A DNA stretch of 64,000 bases from positions 41,993 through 105,992 of the forward strand of contig NZ_FWFZ01000012.1 in assembly GCF_900172355.1 (NCBI RefSeq). Reading direction: 5' to 3'. The DNA comes from Roseisalinus antarcticus. GTDB lineage: Bacteria; Pseudomonadota; Alphaproteobacteria; Rhodobacterales; Rhodobacteraceae. The position numbers were made by a program, and so were the translations under genes. The notes under the pieces were generated by a model that did no database searches, was not told the origin of the DNA, and was given only the letters and a program-made list of their open reading frames with translations. This document shows positions 39,051 through 47,318 of the stretch, in pieces (within the stretch, counting starts at the first letter, position 1; every line of letters begins with the position of its first letter).

Positions 39051-40669
39051 GTTTCTTGCTCTCTGTTGGAATCCTGTCCGGATCCGGGGGCGCCGAAGCC
39101 GCCGCCGCCGGCCGTTTCCATCCGGACGACATCGCCGGCGGCCAGGACGCGCGGCATGGTCGGGTCGATGGCCTCGCCGTTCAGCAGAAGCTGGCCGGGT
39201 TTTCCGTCGCCGCCGCCTTTCAGGCCCTTGGTCGGGGACTTCATCTGGGTCATCAGGAACGACGTCATGATGTCGGACGCGTCGGGAAGCACTTCGAATT
39301 CGAAGCAGATCCCGCTGCCGCCATTGTGGCGCCCGATGCCGCCGCTCTCGCGACGCAATTCACGGCGCAGGACCTTGATCGGCGCGAGCCGCTCGATCAT
39401 CTCGACCGGCGTGTTGCCGAGGTTCGCCGGGAAGCTGAGCGCGGAAAAGCCGTCGCGGCCGGAGGTCGCGCCCTGCCCGGCGTTGACGAAGTTCACGACC
39501 GCGAACCGCTCGCCGTGATAGCTGCCCGACATGGTCACCGAGGAATTCGGTGACCCGGCCGCCCAGATCTTGTCGGGCAGCACATCGGCCAGCGCCGTGA
39601 ACACGGCAAGCGGCAGAAGGTGACCGATGGCGCTACGGCCGCCCGAGGCCGCGGGATATTCGGGGTTGAGCAGCGACCCCGCGGGGGCGCCGGTGGAAAT
39701 CGGCAGGAAGCTGCCCTCGTTGTTCGGCACATCGGGGCAGAGCAGCGCCTTCAGCGCATAGACCGTGTAGGCGAAGGTGTAGATCGGCACGACGTTCAGC
39801 GCATAGGGCAGCTGCTCGCTGGTGCCGGAGTAGTCGATGTCGATCGTGTCGCCCGAGACGGTCAGCGCACATTCGATGACGATGGGCTTGTCGAAGCCGT
39901 CATGCTGCACGGTGGAGCGATAGACCCCGTCGGGCAGCCGGCTGATGGCGTCCCGCATCGCCTGCTCCGAGCGTTTCTGCACTTCGGTGCCCAGCGCTTC
40001 GAGGTCGGTGACCGCCAGAAGCCCCTGCAGACGCTCGCCCATGGTGCGGCAGCCCGAGACCTGCGCCCAGATGTCGCCCAGACCCTGTTCGGGCACCCGG
40101 ATGTTCTGCCGGATCATGTCGATCAGCACGGTGTTGGGCTCTCCGCCGTCGAGCAGTTTCATCAACGGGATCTGCAGGCCTTCCTCGTAGATCTCCCGGC
40201 TGGAATTGCTGCGCAGCCGGCCGCCGATGTCGGGCAGGTGCGAGACTACGGCGGCGAAGGCCACCAGCCGGCCGTCGTGAAAGATCGGCGTGGCGGTCGT
40301 GACGTCGTGCACATGCCCCGATCCCTTCCAGGGGTCATTGGTGATAAACACGTCGCCGGGCTTGATCTCGTCGGGCGGGAACGCCTCTAGAAAGTGGCCC
40401 ACGGTCGCGGGCAGGCACCCGATGAAGCCCGGCAGGCTCATGGTGGACTGGGCCAGCGAGCGGCCCTTGGCATCCGTCAGAACGATGGCGAAATCGTTGC
40501 CGTCGCGGACCAGGGTCGAGAAACAGGTCCGCACGAAGGCGGCAGAGGCCTCGTCCACGACGCTGATGAGCCGCTTCCAGAGGATTTCCAGCTCGATCGG
40601 ATCAAACCCGGCGGCCTTGGCCTCGGTGGCGGCTGTCTTGCGGATCACATCTGTGTCTTGCTGGGGCAT
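39047..40669 (-). CDS. HyuB-type hydantoinase/oxoprolinase beta subunit
   Basis: A 540-residue subunit of the ATP-dependent N-methylhydantoinase, 5-oxoprolinase and acetone carboxylase superfamily. Landmarks are FDPIELEILWKRLISVVDEA at the N-terminus, FITNDPWKGSGHVHDVT, VVSHLPDIGGRLRSN and VPNNEGSFLPI. With HyuA it uses ATP to hydrolyse an amide or lactam bond, or in relatives to carboxylate a ketone. One base separates it from HyuA and it overlaps RidA by 4 bases. A gamma subunit typical of acetone carboxylase was not found, so hydantoin/lactam hydrolysis is the better guess. Confidence 0.87.
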   Translation of the reverse strand: MPQQDTDVIRKTAATEAKAAGFDPIELEILWKRLISVVDEASAAFVRTCFSTLVRDGNDFAIVLTDAKGRSLAQSTMSLPGFIGCLPATVGHFLEAFPPDEIKPGDVFITNDPWKGSGHVHDVTTATPIFHDGRLVAFAAVVSHLPDIGGRLRSNSSREIYEEGLQIPLMKLLDGGEPNTVLIDMIRQNIRVPEQGLGDIWAQVSGCRTMGERLQGLLAVTDLEALGTEVQKRSEQAMRDAISRLPDGVYRSTVQHDGFDKPIVIECALTVSGDTIDIDYSGTSEQLPYALNVVPIYTFAYTVYALKALLCPDVPNNEGSFLPISTGAPAGSLLNPEYPAASGGRSAIGHLLPLAVFTALADVLPDKIWAAGSPNSSVTMSGSYHGERFAVVNFVNAGQGATSGRDGFSALSFPANLGNTPVEMIERLAPIKVLRRELRRESGGIGRHNGGSGICFEFEVLPDASDIMTSFLMTQMKSPTKGLKGGGDGKPGQLLLNGEAIDPTMPRVLAAGDVVRMETAGGGGFGAPGSGQDSNREQET

Positions 40670-40670
40670 G

Positions 40671-42782
40671 TTACTCGAATTCCTTGATGGCGATCGAGAC
40701 GGTCAGGTCGGGCAGGATCGTCACATCCGCCTCCACACCGACAACGATGGTTGATTCGCGTTCTTCGAGGATCAGCGGTCCGTTCAGGACGGTGCCTGGC
40801 GGCAGGGAATAGCGGTCGTAGACGCCGACACTCTCGAAATCGCCGCGCAGGGGCAGGTAGATCTCGCGCCGCTCGTCCGGGGTGACCTTGCCCTCGGTCC
40901 GGTCGTCGCCCCATTCGAAATGGTGCGCCTGGCTCGGCTCTTGTCCGACGAGGCGCCAGGTGATGATCTGGGGCGAGGCGTCGGGCACGAGCCGGCCGTA
41001 GAGCAGCTTGTACTGTTTCTCGAATTCCGCGATCAGCGCGTCGCCGGTGGACGGCCCGACCTCGTGGAACGGAATCACGACCGGCAATTCGGCACCCTGG
41101 CCGACATAGCGCATCTCGGCGCCGATGGTCCAGGTGACCTCGGAGGCACCGGCGGCCTCGAGCTCCTGCCGCGCGTCGTCCTGAAGCGCGCCGAGCTGGT
41201 CGGCGACTTCGCTCCAGTCGACATCCGCCACCAGCTGCGGCTTGGACCAGGACCGGTCGATCCGCGCCGGCGCGGCCAGCATCCCCAGGCAGGACCCGGC
41301 ACCGGCGGCGATGGGAACGAGAACGCGCGGGATGCGCAGCTTGCGGGCCACGTCCACCGCATGGACCGGGCCGGCCCCGCCGGTGGCGACCATGGTGAAA
41401 TCGCGCGGGTCAAAGCCGTTCTCGGCGATATGGATCCGCGCCGCGCTCGCCATGTTCTCGTTGACGATGTTGCAGATGCCCCAGGCGGTCTCGATCGTTG
41501 TGACCCCCAGGTCGTCGGCCAGCCGGTCGGTCGCGCCGGTCGCGGCGTCCTTGTCCAGCTTCATGGTCCCGCCAAGGAACCGGTCGGCGTTGAGATACCC
41601 CAGCAGCAGGTCGGCATCGGTCACCGTCGGGTCCGCGCCGCCTTTGCCGTAGCAGGCCGGGCCCGGCACCGAACCGGACGATTCCGGGCCGATGTTCAAC
41701 AGGCCAAGGCGATTGCGATGGGCGATGGAGCCGCCCCCCGCGCCGATCTCGATCAGCTCGATGCTGGGGATCAGGATCGGCAGGCCGGAGCCGCGCTTGA
41801 ACCGTTCCACCCGGGCGCATTCGAAGCTGTGCGCGACCGGTGGCGTCCCGCCGGCGGACACGCAGGCCTTGGCGGTCGTCCCGCCCATGTCGAAGGCCAG
41901 CACCTGGTCGACACCGTGTTGTCGCGCGGTGTTCAGCGCCGAGAGGACGCCGGCGGCCGGGCCGGATTCCAGCAGCAGGATCGGCGAGCGGGCGCCGGAT
42001 TCGGCAGAGCTGAAGCCGCCGCTCGACACCATGACGCGTAGCGGCACGTTGTCCCGGATGTCCGACAGCCGCGCGTCGAGCTGCTCCAGATAGGCCGCGA
42101 CGATGGGCTGGACATAGGCGTTGGCCACGGCGGTCGATGTCCGCTCGTATTCATTGATCTCGCGCGCCAGATCCGACGAGATGGAAACCGCCGTGCCGGG
42201 CAGCTTCTTCTCGATATGGGCCCGCGCCCTCTGTTCGTGCTCGGGGTTCACATAGGAATGCAGAAGCGAGATCGCCACGGATTCGGCGCCCAGCGCCTTG
42301 ATCCCGGCGACCATGGCATCCAGCGACTCCTCGGTCAGCTCCTCGAGCACCGCCCCCCGCGCATCGAGCCGGCCGCCGATCTCAAGCCGCGCATCGGACG
42401 GGACCAGGGGCCGCGGCAGCTGGATTTCGAGATCATAGATGTCGTAGCGCCACTCGCGCCCGATATCGAGCATGTCGCGCATGCCCTCGGTGGTCACCAG
42501 AGCGGTGTGAGAGCCCTTTCGCTCGATCAGCGTGTTGGTGATCAGCGTGGTGCCGTGCACGACCTCGCGCACCGGAAGGGTCTCGATCCCGAGCGCCTCG
42601 GAGGCATGGGAGAGCAGATCCAGGATGACCTCGGACACGGCGCGGCCGGGATCGTCTGGCGTGGTCGGCGACTTCGACACCCAGATCCGGCCTTCGGGCG
42701 CCAGCGTCGCAACACCGTCCGTGAAGGTGCCGCCGATATCGACCGCGATCCGCAAGTTCTCGTCTGTCAGATGCTTGTTCAT
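40671..42782 (-). CDS. HyuA-type hydantoinase/oxoprolinase alpha subunit
   Basis: A 703-residue ATP-binding partner of HyuB. The N-terminal RIAVDIGGTFTDGVATL is the phosphate-binding signature of the sugar kinase/actin-like fold found in hydantoinase A. TTLITNTLIERKGSHTALVT and VLAFDMGGTTAKACV, with IEIGAGGGSIAHRNRLG, follow, and GGAGPVHAVDVARKLRIPRV stands near residue 440-470. Length is normal. It lies 22 bases after the aldehyde dehydrogenase gene and 1 base before HyuB. The reaction is ATP-dependent ring opening of a cyclic amide (hydantoin, N-methylhydantoin, 5-oxoproline); which one is unknown. Confidence 0.88.
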   Translation of the reverse strand: MNKHLTDENLRIAVDIGGTFTDGVATLAPEGRIWVSKSPTTPDDPGRAVSEVILDLLSHASEALGIETLPVREVVHGTTLITNTLIERKGSHTALVTTEGMRDMLDIGREWRYDIYDLEIQLPRPLVPSDARLEIGGRLDARGAVLEELTEESLDAMVAGIKALGAESVAISLLHSYVNPEHEQRARAHIEKKLPGTAVSISSDLAREINEYERTSTAVANAYVQPIVAAYLEQLDARLSDIRDNVPLRVMVSSGGFSSAESGARSPILLLESGPAAGVLSALNTARQHGVDQVLAFDMGGTTAKACVSAGGTPPVAHSFECARVERFKRGSGLPILIPSIELIEIGAGGGSIAHRNRLGLLNIGPESSGSVPGPACYGKGGADPTVTDADLLLGYLNADRFLGGTMKLDKDAATGATDRLADDLGVTTIETAWGICNIVNENMASAARIHIAENGFDPRDFTMVATGGAGPVHAVDVARKLRIPRVLVPIAAGAGSCLGMLAAPARIDRSWSKPQLVADVDWSEVADQLGALQDDARQELEAAGASEVTWTIGAEMRYVGQGAELPVVIPFHEVGPSTGDALIAEFEKQYKLLYGRLVPDASPQIITWRLVGQEPSQAHHFEWGDDRTEGKVTPDERREIYLPLRGDFESVGVYDRYSLPPGTVLNGPLILEERESTIVVGVEADVTILPDLTVSIAIKEFE

Positions 42783-42804
42783 GATGTCTGGCCTGTCTCG
42801 GTAT

Positions 42805-44217
42805 TCAGTATGAAATCGTAATCGGGCGTTCTTCGGTCATCTCGCGCACGGCATAGGCCGGGCCCTCGCGGCCATAGCCACTGTCCTTGACCCCGCCGAA
42901 CGGCATCGCGTCGATCCGGGCACTGGAGGCCTCGTTGACATGGACGCCGCCAAACCGCAGCCTGGGTGCCGTGCGCAACGCCGTGCCCAGGTCGGAGGTG
43001 AAGAGCCCCGCCGCCAGCCCGAAGTCCGAGGCGTTCGCCCGCGTGACCGCCTCGTCCAGCGTGTCGAACGGGATCAGGCACATGACTGGCGCGAAGATCT
43101 CGTCGGCATAGACCTTCATCTCGGGTGTCACGCCCTCCAGCACCGTGGGTTCGACCACGCTGCCCTCGCGCTTGCCGCCCACGGCGATCCGCGCCCCGGC
43201 GGCCATGGCCTCGGCGATCCAGGCCTCGGCACGCTCGGCGTCCGCGCGGCTGATCATCGGGCCGACGCGGGTTTCGGGATCGGAGGGATCGCCCGCGGGA
43301 AACGCGCCGATGGCCGTCAGCAGGCGACCGCGCAGGTCGTCGAGGATCCGCGCGTCCACGTGCAGGCGCTGAACCGAGGTGCAGACCTGCCCCGCCTTGC
43401 GGAACCCGGCGTTCACGATCTTCGGCACCGCCTTGTCCAGATCGGCATCATGGCAGACGATGGTGCTGGCGATGCTGCCAAGTTCAAGCTGAACGCCCCG
43501 CAGCCCCGCGGCAGACTGGATCTCGCGCCCGACCGAGGTGCTGCCGGTGAAGGCGTAGTAGGCGATGCGCTGGTCGTCGAGCAGCTGGCGCCCGATGACG
43601 CTGCCCCGCCCATGGACAAGCGCCAGCAGCTTCGGCGGCAAGCCCGCCTCCAGCAGGATGCGGCAGAGTTCCACAGCGGAGAGGGGCGTGACGTTCGACG
43701 GTTTGACCACCACCGAATTGCCGCCCGCCAGCGCCGGCCCGACCTTGTGCGCCAGCGTGTTGAGCGGAGAGTTGAACGGCGTGATCGCGCAGATCACCCC
43801 GCGCGGCGCCCGCTGGGTAAAGCCCATCCGGTCCTTCGCGCCATCGGCCGAGAGCATCGGCACCAGGTCGCCGGTCAGCATCTTGGCCTCTTCGGCCGAA
43901 AGCTCCAGCGTCTGGGCGCAGCGGCGGACCTCGTTCTCGCCGTCGGCGCGGGTAAAGCCCGCTTCGTCGCGCATCAGCTCGACGAAGGTCTCCTGCCGGT
44001 CGCGGACGATCCGCGACGCGGCCATCAGGATCCGGTAGCGGTCGTAGGGCGACAGGCTGTCCTGCTGCTGGCCCTCGACGGCGCCCGCGACGGCCCGGTC
44101 TACCTGGTCCGCGCTGGCCACGTCCATCTCGCCAAAGGGCGCGTCGTGAAACTTGTCCCGCAGGACATCCGAGGTGGCGCCGGCTTCCCAGTCGCCCGCT
44201 ATCAGTAGCTTGGCCAT
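42805..44217 (-). CDS. NAD(P)-dependent aldehyde dehydrogenase
   Basis: A 470-residue aldehyde dehydrogenase. The catalytic Cys is in FRKAGQVCTSVQRLHV, and the glutamate-containing motif reads VQLELGSIASTIV, not the common ELGGK. LELGS is typical of a subgroup that includes phosphonoacetaldehyde and sulfoacetaldehyde dehydrogenases. The C-terminus ends in GGVKDSGYGREGPAYAVREM, as in non-acylating family members. The gene begins 4 bases after the small split decarboxylase subunit, so it should oxidise the aldehyde that the decarboxylase releases. I assign the family firmly and the substrate only by context. Confidence 0.85.
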   Translation of the reverse strand: MAKLLIAGDWEAGATSDVLRDKFHDAPFGEMDVASADQVDRAVAGAVEGQQQDSLSPYDRYRILMAASRIVRDRQETFVELMRDEAGFTRADGENEVRRCAQTLELSAEEAKMLTGDLVPMLSADGAKDRMGFTQRAPRGVICAITPFNSPLNTLAHKVGPALAGGNSVVVKPSNVTPLSAVELCRILLEAGLPPKLLALVHGRGSVIGRQLLDDQRIAYYAFTGSTSVGREIQSAAGLRGVQLELGSIASTIVCHDADLDKAVPKIVNAGFRKAGQVCTSVQRLHVDARILDDLRGRLLTAIGAFPAGDPSDPETRVGPMISRADAERAEAWIAEAMAAGARIAVGGKREGSVVEPTVLEGVTPEMKVYADEIFAPVMCLIPFDTLDEAVTRANASDFGLAAGLFTSDLGTALRTAPRLRFGGVHVNEASSARIDAMPFGGVKDSGYGREGPAYAVREMTEERPITISY

Positions 44218-44221
44218 GGGA

Positions 44222-44842
44222 TCAGCCCTCTTTGTCCGGCGGGGCGATACCGCTCATGAAGTTGAGGCGGATCTTGACCGGGTCGCGGTCGGTGGTGCCC
44301 GCCGGCTTGGTCATGTCGATGCGCGCCGCGATCAGACGCGGGCCCGTGGTGCCTCCCAGCGCCTCGTCGACCAGGCTTTCGAAATGCGCCTCGTCCGCCG
44401 CCCAGGTGCTGTTGGTCAGGCCGGCCCCGCGGGCCATCGCGACGATATCCGCGCCGGTGGCGGTCAGCGATTTCTGCCCGCCGGTGATGTGGAAGGCCTC
44501 GTTGTCCCAGACGATCACGCAGAGGTTCGCAGGCTCGACGGTGGCGATGGTCGCCAGCGCGCCCACCTGCATCAGCAGAGAGCCGTCGCCCTCGAGCGCG
44601 AAGACCATGCGGTCCGGCTGCGCCACCGCGACGCCCAGCGCGATGGGCGCGGCAAGCCCCATACTGCCCAGCATGTAGAAGTTCTGCGGCCGCTGGCCGC
44701 TGGCCCAGAGATCCCAGTTCGTATGGCCGATCCCGCCGACAACGGCTTCGTCCTTGTGAAGCCGCGCGACCAGCCGCTGGGTGAGGTCGGTGCGGTTCAT
44801 GACCTTGGCGGCGCCGCGCTCGGTGTTGCTGATCGTGGTCAT
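44222..44842 (-). CDS. ThDP-dependent decarboxylase, C-terminal (beta) subunit
   Basis: A 206-residue subunit carrying the thiamine diphosphate-binding half of a split 2-oxoacid decarboxylase. The metal and cofactor motif is FALEGDGSLLMQVGALATIA and runs on to VIVWDNEAFHITGGQ. In sulfopyruvate decarboxylase (ComE) and phosphonopyruvate decarboxylase this half pairs with an N-terminal half, which here is the preceding gene with a 4-base overlap. The product would be an aldehyde plus CO2. The next gene is an aldehyde dehydrogenase. The name 'sulfopyruvate' is family-level; no sulfolactate or Xsc gene is nearby. Confidence 0.83.
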   Translation of the reverse strand: MTTISNTERGAAKVMNRTDLTQRLVARLHKDEAVVGGIGHTNWDLWASGQRPQNFYMLGSMGLAAPIALGVAVAQPDRMVFALEGDGSLLMQVGALATIATVEPANLCVIVWDNEAFHITGGQKSLTATGADIVAMARGAGLTNSTWAADEAHFESLVDEALGGTTGPRLIAARIDMTKPAGTTDRDPVKIRLNFMSGIAPPDKEG

Positions 44843-45378
44843 TGGGCTGCTCCCGCCCGGGGCCGCTTGGTCAGCAGCGGCGACAGGATGATCGCGGCGG
44901 GCGATCTCGTGGCGAAGGCCTGGCGGATCATGCTGTCCACGACGAAGGGGACGTGGTCATGCTCTTCGATGGTGTGGTGCTCGATCCCGATGGATTGCAG
45001 CACCGGGCGCATGGTCTTGCAGACGATGGCCTGCCCGATCTGGAATTCGCCCAGGATACCGCGCTCCGAGATCATCATCACCACCGGGATCTGGAACGGG
45101 ACCACCAGCGAGGCGAGCGCGTTCGGCAGGGTCGCAAAGCCGCTGGTCTGCATCAGCACGATGCCGCGGCGCCCGGCCATGTAGGCGCCCGCCACGATGG
45201 CAACGGCCTCTTCCTCGCGGGCCGGGCAGATCACGGTGAAATAGGGGTCCGCGTGAAGGGCGTCGATCAGCTCGCGCAGCACGTTGTCGGGAATGTAGGT
45301 CACGAGATCGACCTCGTTCTCCTTGAGAACGCGGATCACAGTCTCATGCCAAGGCTCGGCTCCATCATCGCGTGACAC
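44839..45378 (-). CDS. ThDP-dependent decarboxylase, N-terminal (alpha) subunit
   Basis: A 179-residue N-terminal half of a split decarboxylase of the ComD/phosphonopyruvate decarboxylase type. The pyrimidine-binding domain has YIPDNVLRELIDAL, and the catalytic glutamate lies in CPAREEEAVAIVAGAYMAG. VLMQTSGFATLPNALASLV is the typical next strand and helix. The start is uncertain: GTG 45378 (VSRDDGAEPWH) gives the usual length, while TTG 45414, next to a GGAG, adds 12 residues. The gene overlaps the beta subunit by 4 bases. A palindrome, AATTTGCTGCAACAAATT, lies upstream and may be its operator. Confidence 0.8.
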   Translation of the reverse strand: MSRDDGAEPWHETVIRVLKENEVDLVTYIPDNVLRELIDALHADPYFTVICPAREEEAVAIVAGAYMAGRRGIVLMQTSGFATLPNALASLVVPFQIPVVMMISERGILGEFQIGQAIVCKTMRPVLQSIGIEHHTIEEHDHVPFVVDSMIRQAFATRSPAAIILSPLLTKRPRAGAAQ

Positions 45379-45447
45379 GTTGTTTCTGCCCTTTCTGCCG
45401 ATTGACCTGTTCAAGGCTCCATCGTCTTGTTCGTTTTTAGGTCACTA

Positions 45448-45465
45448 AATTTGCTGCAACAAATT
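45448..45465. promoter_or_regulatory. 18-bp palindrome upstream of the split decarboxylase
   Basis: AATTTGCTGCAACAAATT is an almost perfect inverted repeat (AATTTG-x-TGCA-x-CAAATT) in an AT-rich stretch between two gene groups. It contains T-N11-A, the minimal LysR-type binding pattern, and is in the right place for control of the decarboxylase-aldh-hyu-ridA transcript by the LysR regulator at its end. Confidence 0.5.
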
Positions 45466-45529
45466 CTTAATTTTGACTCATTGATTGATCGTTCCGATAG
45501 ATAGCCCCTCCGGCCTGTGTGTCATGGCC

Positions 45530-45550
45530 GCCGCCCGGCGCGCGGGCGGC
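45530..45550. terminator. GC-rich hairpin after the long ThDP enzyme gene
   Basis: GCCGCCCG (45530-45537) and CGGGCGGC (45543-45550) form a perfect 8-bp stem with a 5-base loop, 26 bases past the stop of the ThDP enzyme gene. No T run follows, so any termination would be atypical; it could slow polymerase or be incidental in GC-rich DNA. Confidence 0.35.
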
Positions 45551-45575
45551 ACCTGGTGCGCCGGTGGCCCTCCGC

Positions 45576-47318
45576 TCAGGTGAGCTGGGTGACCACGTCG
45601 ACCAGCGCGGGCCGGCCGGTTTCCAAAACATGCGCCGCGGCCCGCGCGACTGCGTCGCGGACGGCCTCCGGATCGGTGATCGGCCCTTCCGCCCACCAAC
45701 CCTGCGCCTTGGCGATGGTGGCGAAATCCGGCGCGGGGCCGTCGATCTCCATCCCGATATAGGCGTTCTCGACGGGCCGGTCGCGCTGGATAGCCACGTG
45801 TTCCTGGTGCGCCCAGTCGTTGTAATAGGCGCGGTTGTTGACCATCACGACCAGCATAGGGATCTCGTAATAGGCCGCGACCCAGAGCGTGCCGAGGTCG
45901 AACATCAGATCACCGTCGGGCTGCAGGTCCACGACCAGTTTCCCCGACCCCTTGTGGGCAAGCGCGACACCCAGCGAGATGCCGATCTGCGTCGCGGTGC
46001 CGAGGCTGTCGCCGGGGTGGCGGTAGGGTTTGTCGAAATCCCAGATCTTGCGGGCCCAGCCGCGGCAGGTGCCGGCGGTCAGCACCCAGTCGTGGTCCTT
46101 GACGGCCTCCCAGACGTCGCGGGCCAGCCGCCCGGTGGAGACCGGAGAGATCCCGTCGTCCTTCGCCGCCTCGTCCTGCCAGGATTGCCAGCGGGCGGCG
46201 TGCGTGTCCGCAAGCTCGGCCCGGCGCGTGGTGCGCCTGTCGGCGTCGTCGGCGCTCGCCCCGGCCGCCAGCGTCCGGCACCGGGCGACCAGCTCCGGCA
46301 GGGCGGAGGACGTATCGCAGGTGACGTCGAGCGCCAGTTGCTTCAACCGGCCGAAATCATGCGACCAGCCACGGATGCCGATGTCGCCGAAGCCCATGGC
46401 CATGCACCGCGCCTCGGGCGCGAGTTTCGACGTCAACGCCCGGGTCGCCGTATCGACGCCGGTGATCGCGGGCTCTCCGTCCTTGCAGTCGAGGAACAGG
46501 ACCAGGTCGGCCTCCGAGACCGCGTCGGTGCCGGTGACGTTCAGCGGATGCCGGTTGGGCATGTTCAGGCGGTTGCCCATGTCGATGACCCCGGCGGCAC
46601 AAAGCCCGGCCAGTTCCGGGATCAGGTCGAACGCCTTCGGGTCGCGCCCGGCGAAGCCCGCGACGACGACCGGCCGTTTCGCCGACATCAGCGCCGCGGC
46701 AAGCTGGTCCAGGGCGGCGGGGTCGGCGCCCGCGGGCGTCGGTACAGAATAGAGGCCCGGCGCCGGCGCCGAGACGGGGCTGTCGAGCGTCTGCTCCTGC
46801 AGGTCGGCGTCGAGCGAGACATAGACCGGCCCCTCCGGCCCCGATTGCGCGATGTTCCAGGCGCGGGTGAGTGATTCGATGACCGCCTCGGGCGAGCGCG
46901 GCTCGTCATCCCATTTGACGTAGTCGCGGACGGCGTTCCCCTGCACGTTCGCGCTGTGGAACCAGTCGATCGAAGGGCGCCGCCGCGCGGTATCCGCCGG
47001 CCCCGATCCGCCGAGGATCAGCATCGGCACCCGGTCGTGGAAGGCGTAATAGACCCCCATCGTGGATTGCAGCAGCCCCACGAGGTCGTGCACCGCGACG
47101 GCCATCGGCCGGCCGGTGACCTTGGCATAGCCATGCGCCACGCCGATCGCCGTCTTCTCGTGCTGGCAGCAGATCAGCGGCGGTCCCCCGCCGTCCCAGT
47201 TGACCAGGGAATCGTGAAGCCCCCGGAACGACGCCCCGGGGTTGAGGCTGATATAGGGCACGCCGAAGCCGCGAATGACCTCGACCATCAGGTCCGAGCC
47301 GTACTTTTCGGCGGTCAT
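45576..47318 (-). CDS. Full-length ThDP-dependent 2-oxoacid decarboxylase/acetolactate synthase-like enzyme
   Basis: A 580-residue enzyme in the benzoylformate decarboxylase/acetolactate synthase superfamily. The catalytic glutamate is in CCQHEKTAIGVAHGYAKVTG, and the cofactor and Mg site in LQPDGDLMFDLGTLWVAA continues to VVMVNNRAYYN. The ATG at 47318 (MTAEKYGSDL) overlaps the reductase stop by 4 bases. It lies next to a 3-hydroxyisobutyrate dehydrogenase-like reductase and could either release an aldehyde or join two carbons. With the split decarboxylase this makes two ThDP enzymes in one gene block. The substrate is not readable. Confidence 0.82.
   Translation of the reverse strand: MTAEKYGSDLMVEVIRGFGVPYISLNPGASFRGLHDSLVNWDGGGPPLICCQHEKTAIGVAHGYAKVTGRPMAVAVHDLVGLLQSTMGVYYAFHDRVPMLILGGSGPADTARRRPSIDWFHSANVQGNAVRDYVKWDDEPRSPEAVIESLTRAWNIAQSGPEGPVYVSLDADLQEQTLDSPVSAPAPGLYSVPTPAGADPAALDQLAAALMSAKRPVVVAGFAGRDPKAFDLIPELAGLCAAGVIDMGNRLNMPNRHPLNVTGTDAVSEADLVLFLDCKDGEPAITGVDTATRALTSKLAPEARCMAMGFGDIGIRGWSHDFGRLKQLALDVTCDTSSALPELVARCRTLAAGASADDADRRTTRRAELADTHAARWQSWQDEAAKDDGISPVSTGRLARDVWEAVKDHDWVLTAGTCRGWARKIWDFDKPYRHPGDSLGTATQIGISLGVALAHKGSGKLVVDLQPDGDLMFDLGTLWVAAYYEIPMLVVMVNNRAYYNDWAHQEHVAIQRDRPVENAYIGMEIDGPAPDFATIAKAQGWWAEGPITDPEAVRDAVARAAAHVLETGRPALVDVVTQLT

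Noticed and set aside
44222..45378. Dedicated sulfopyruvate decarboxylase of a sulfolactate pathway
   Set aside because: The fold fits, but no sulfolactate dehydrogenase, Xsc or sulfonate exporter is present in the window, so the name would say too much.
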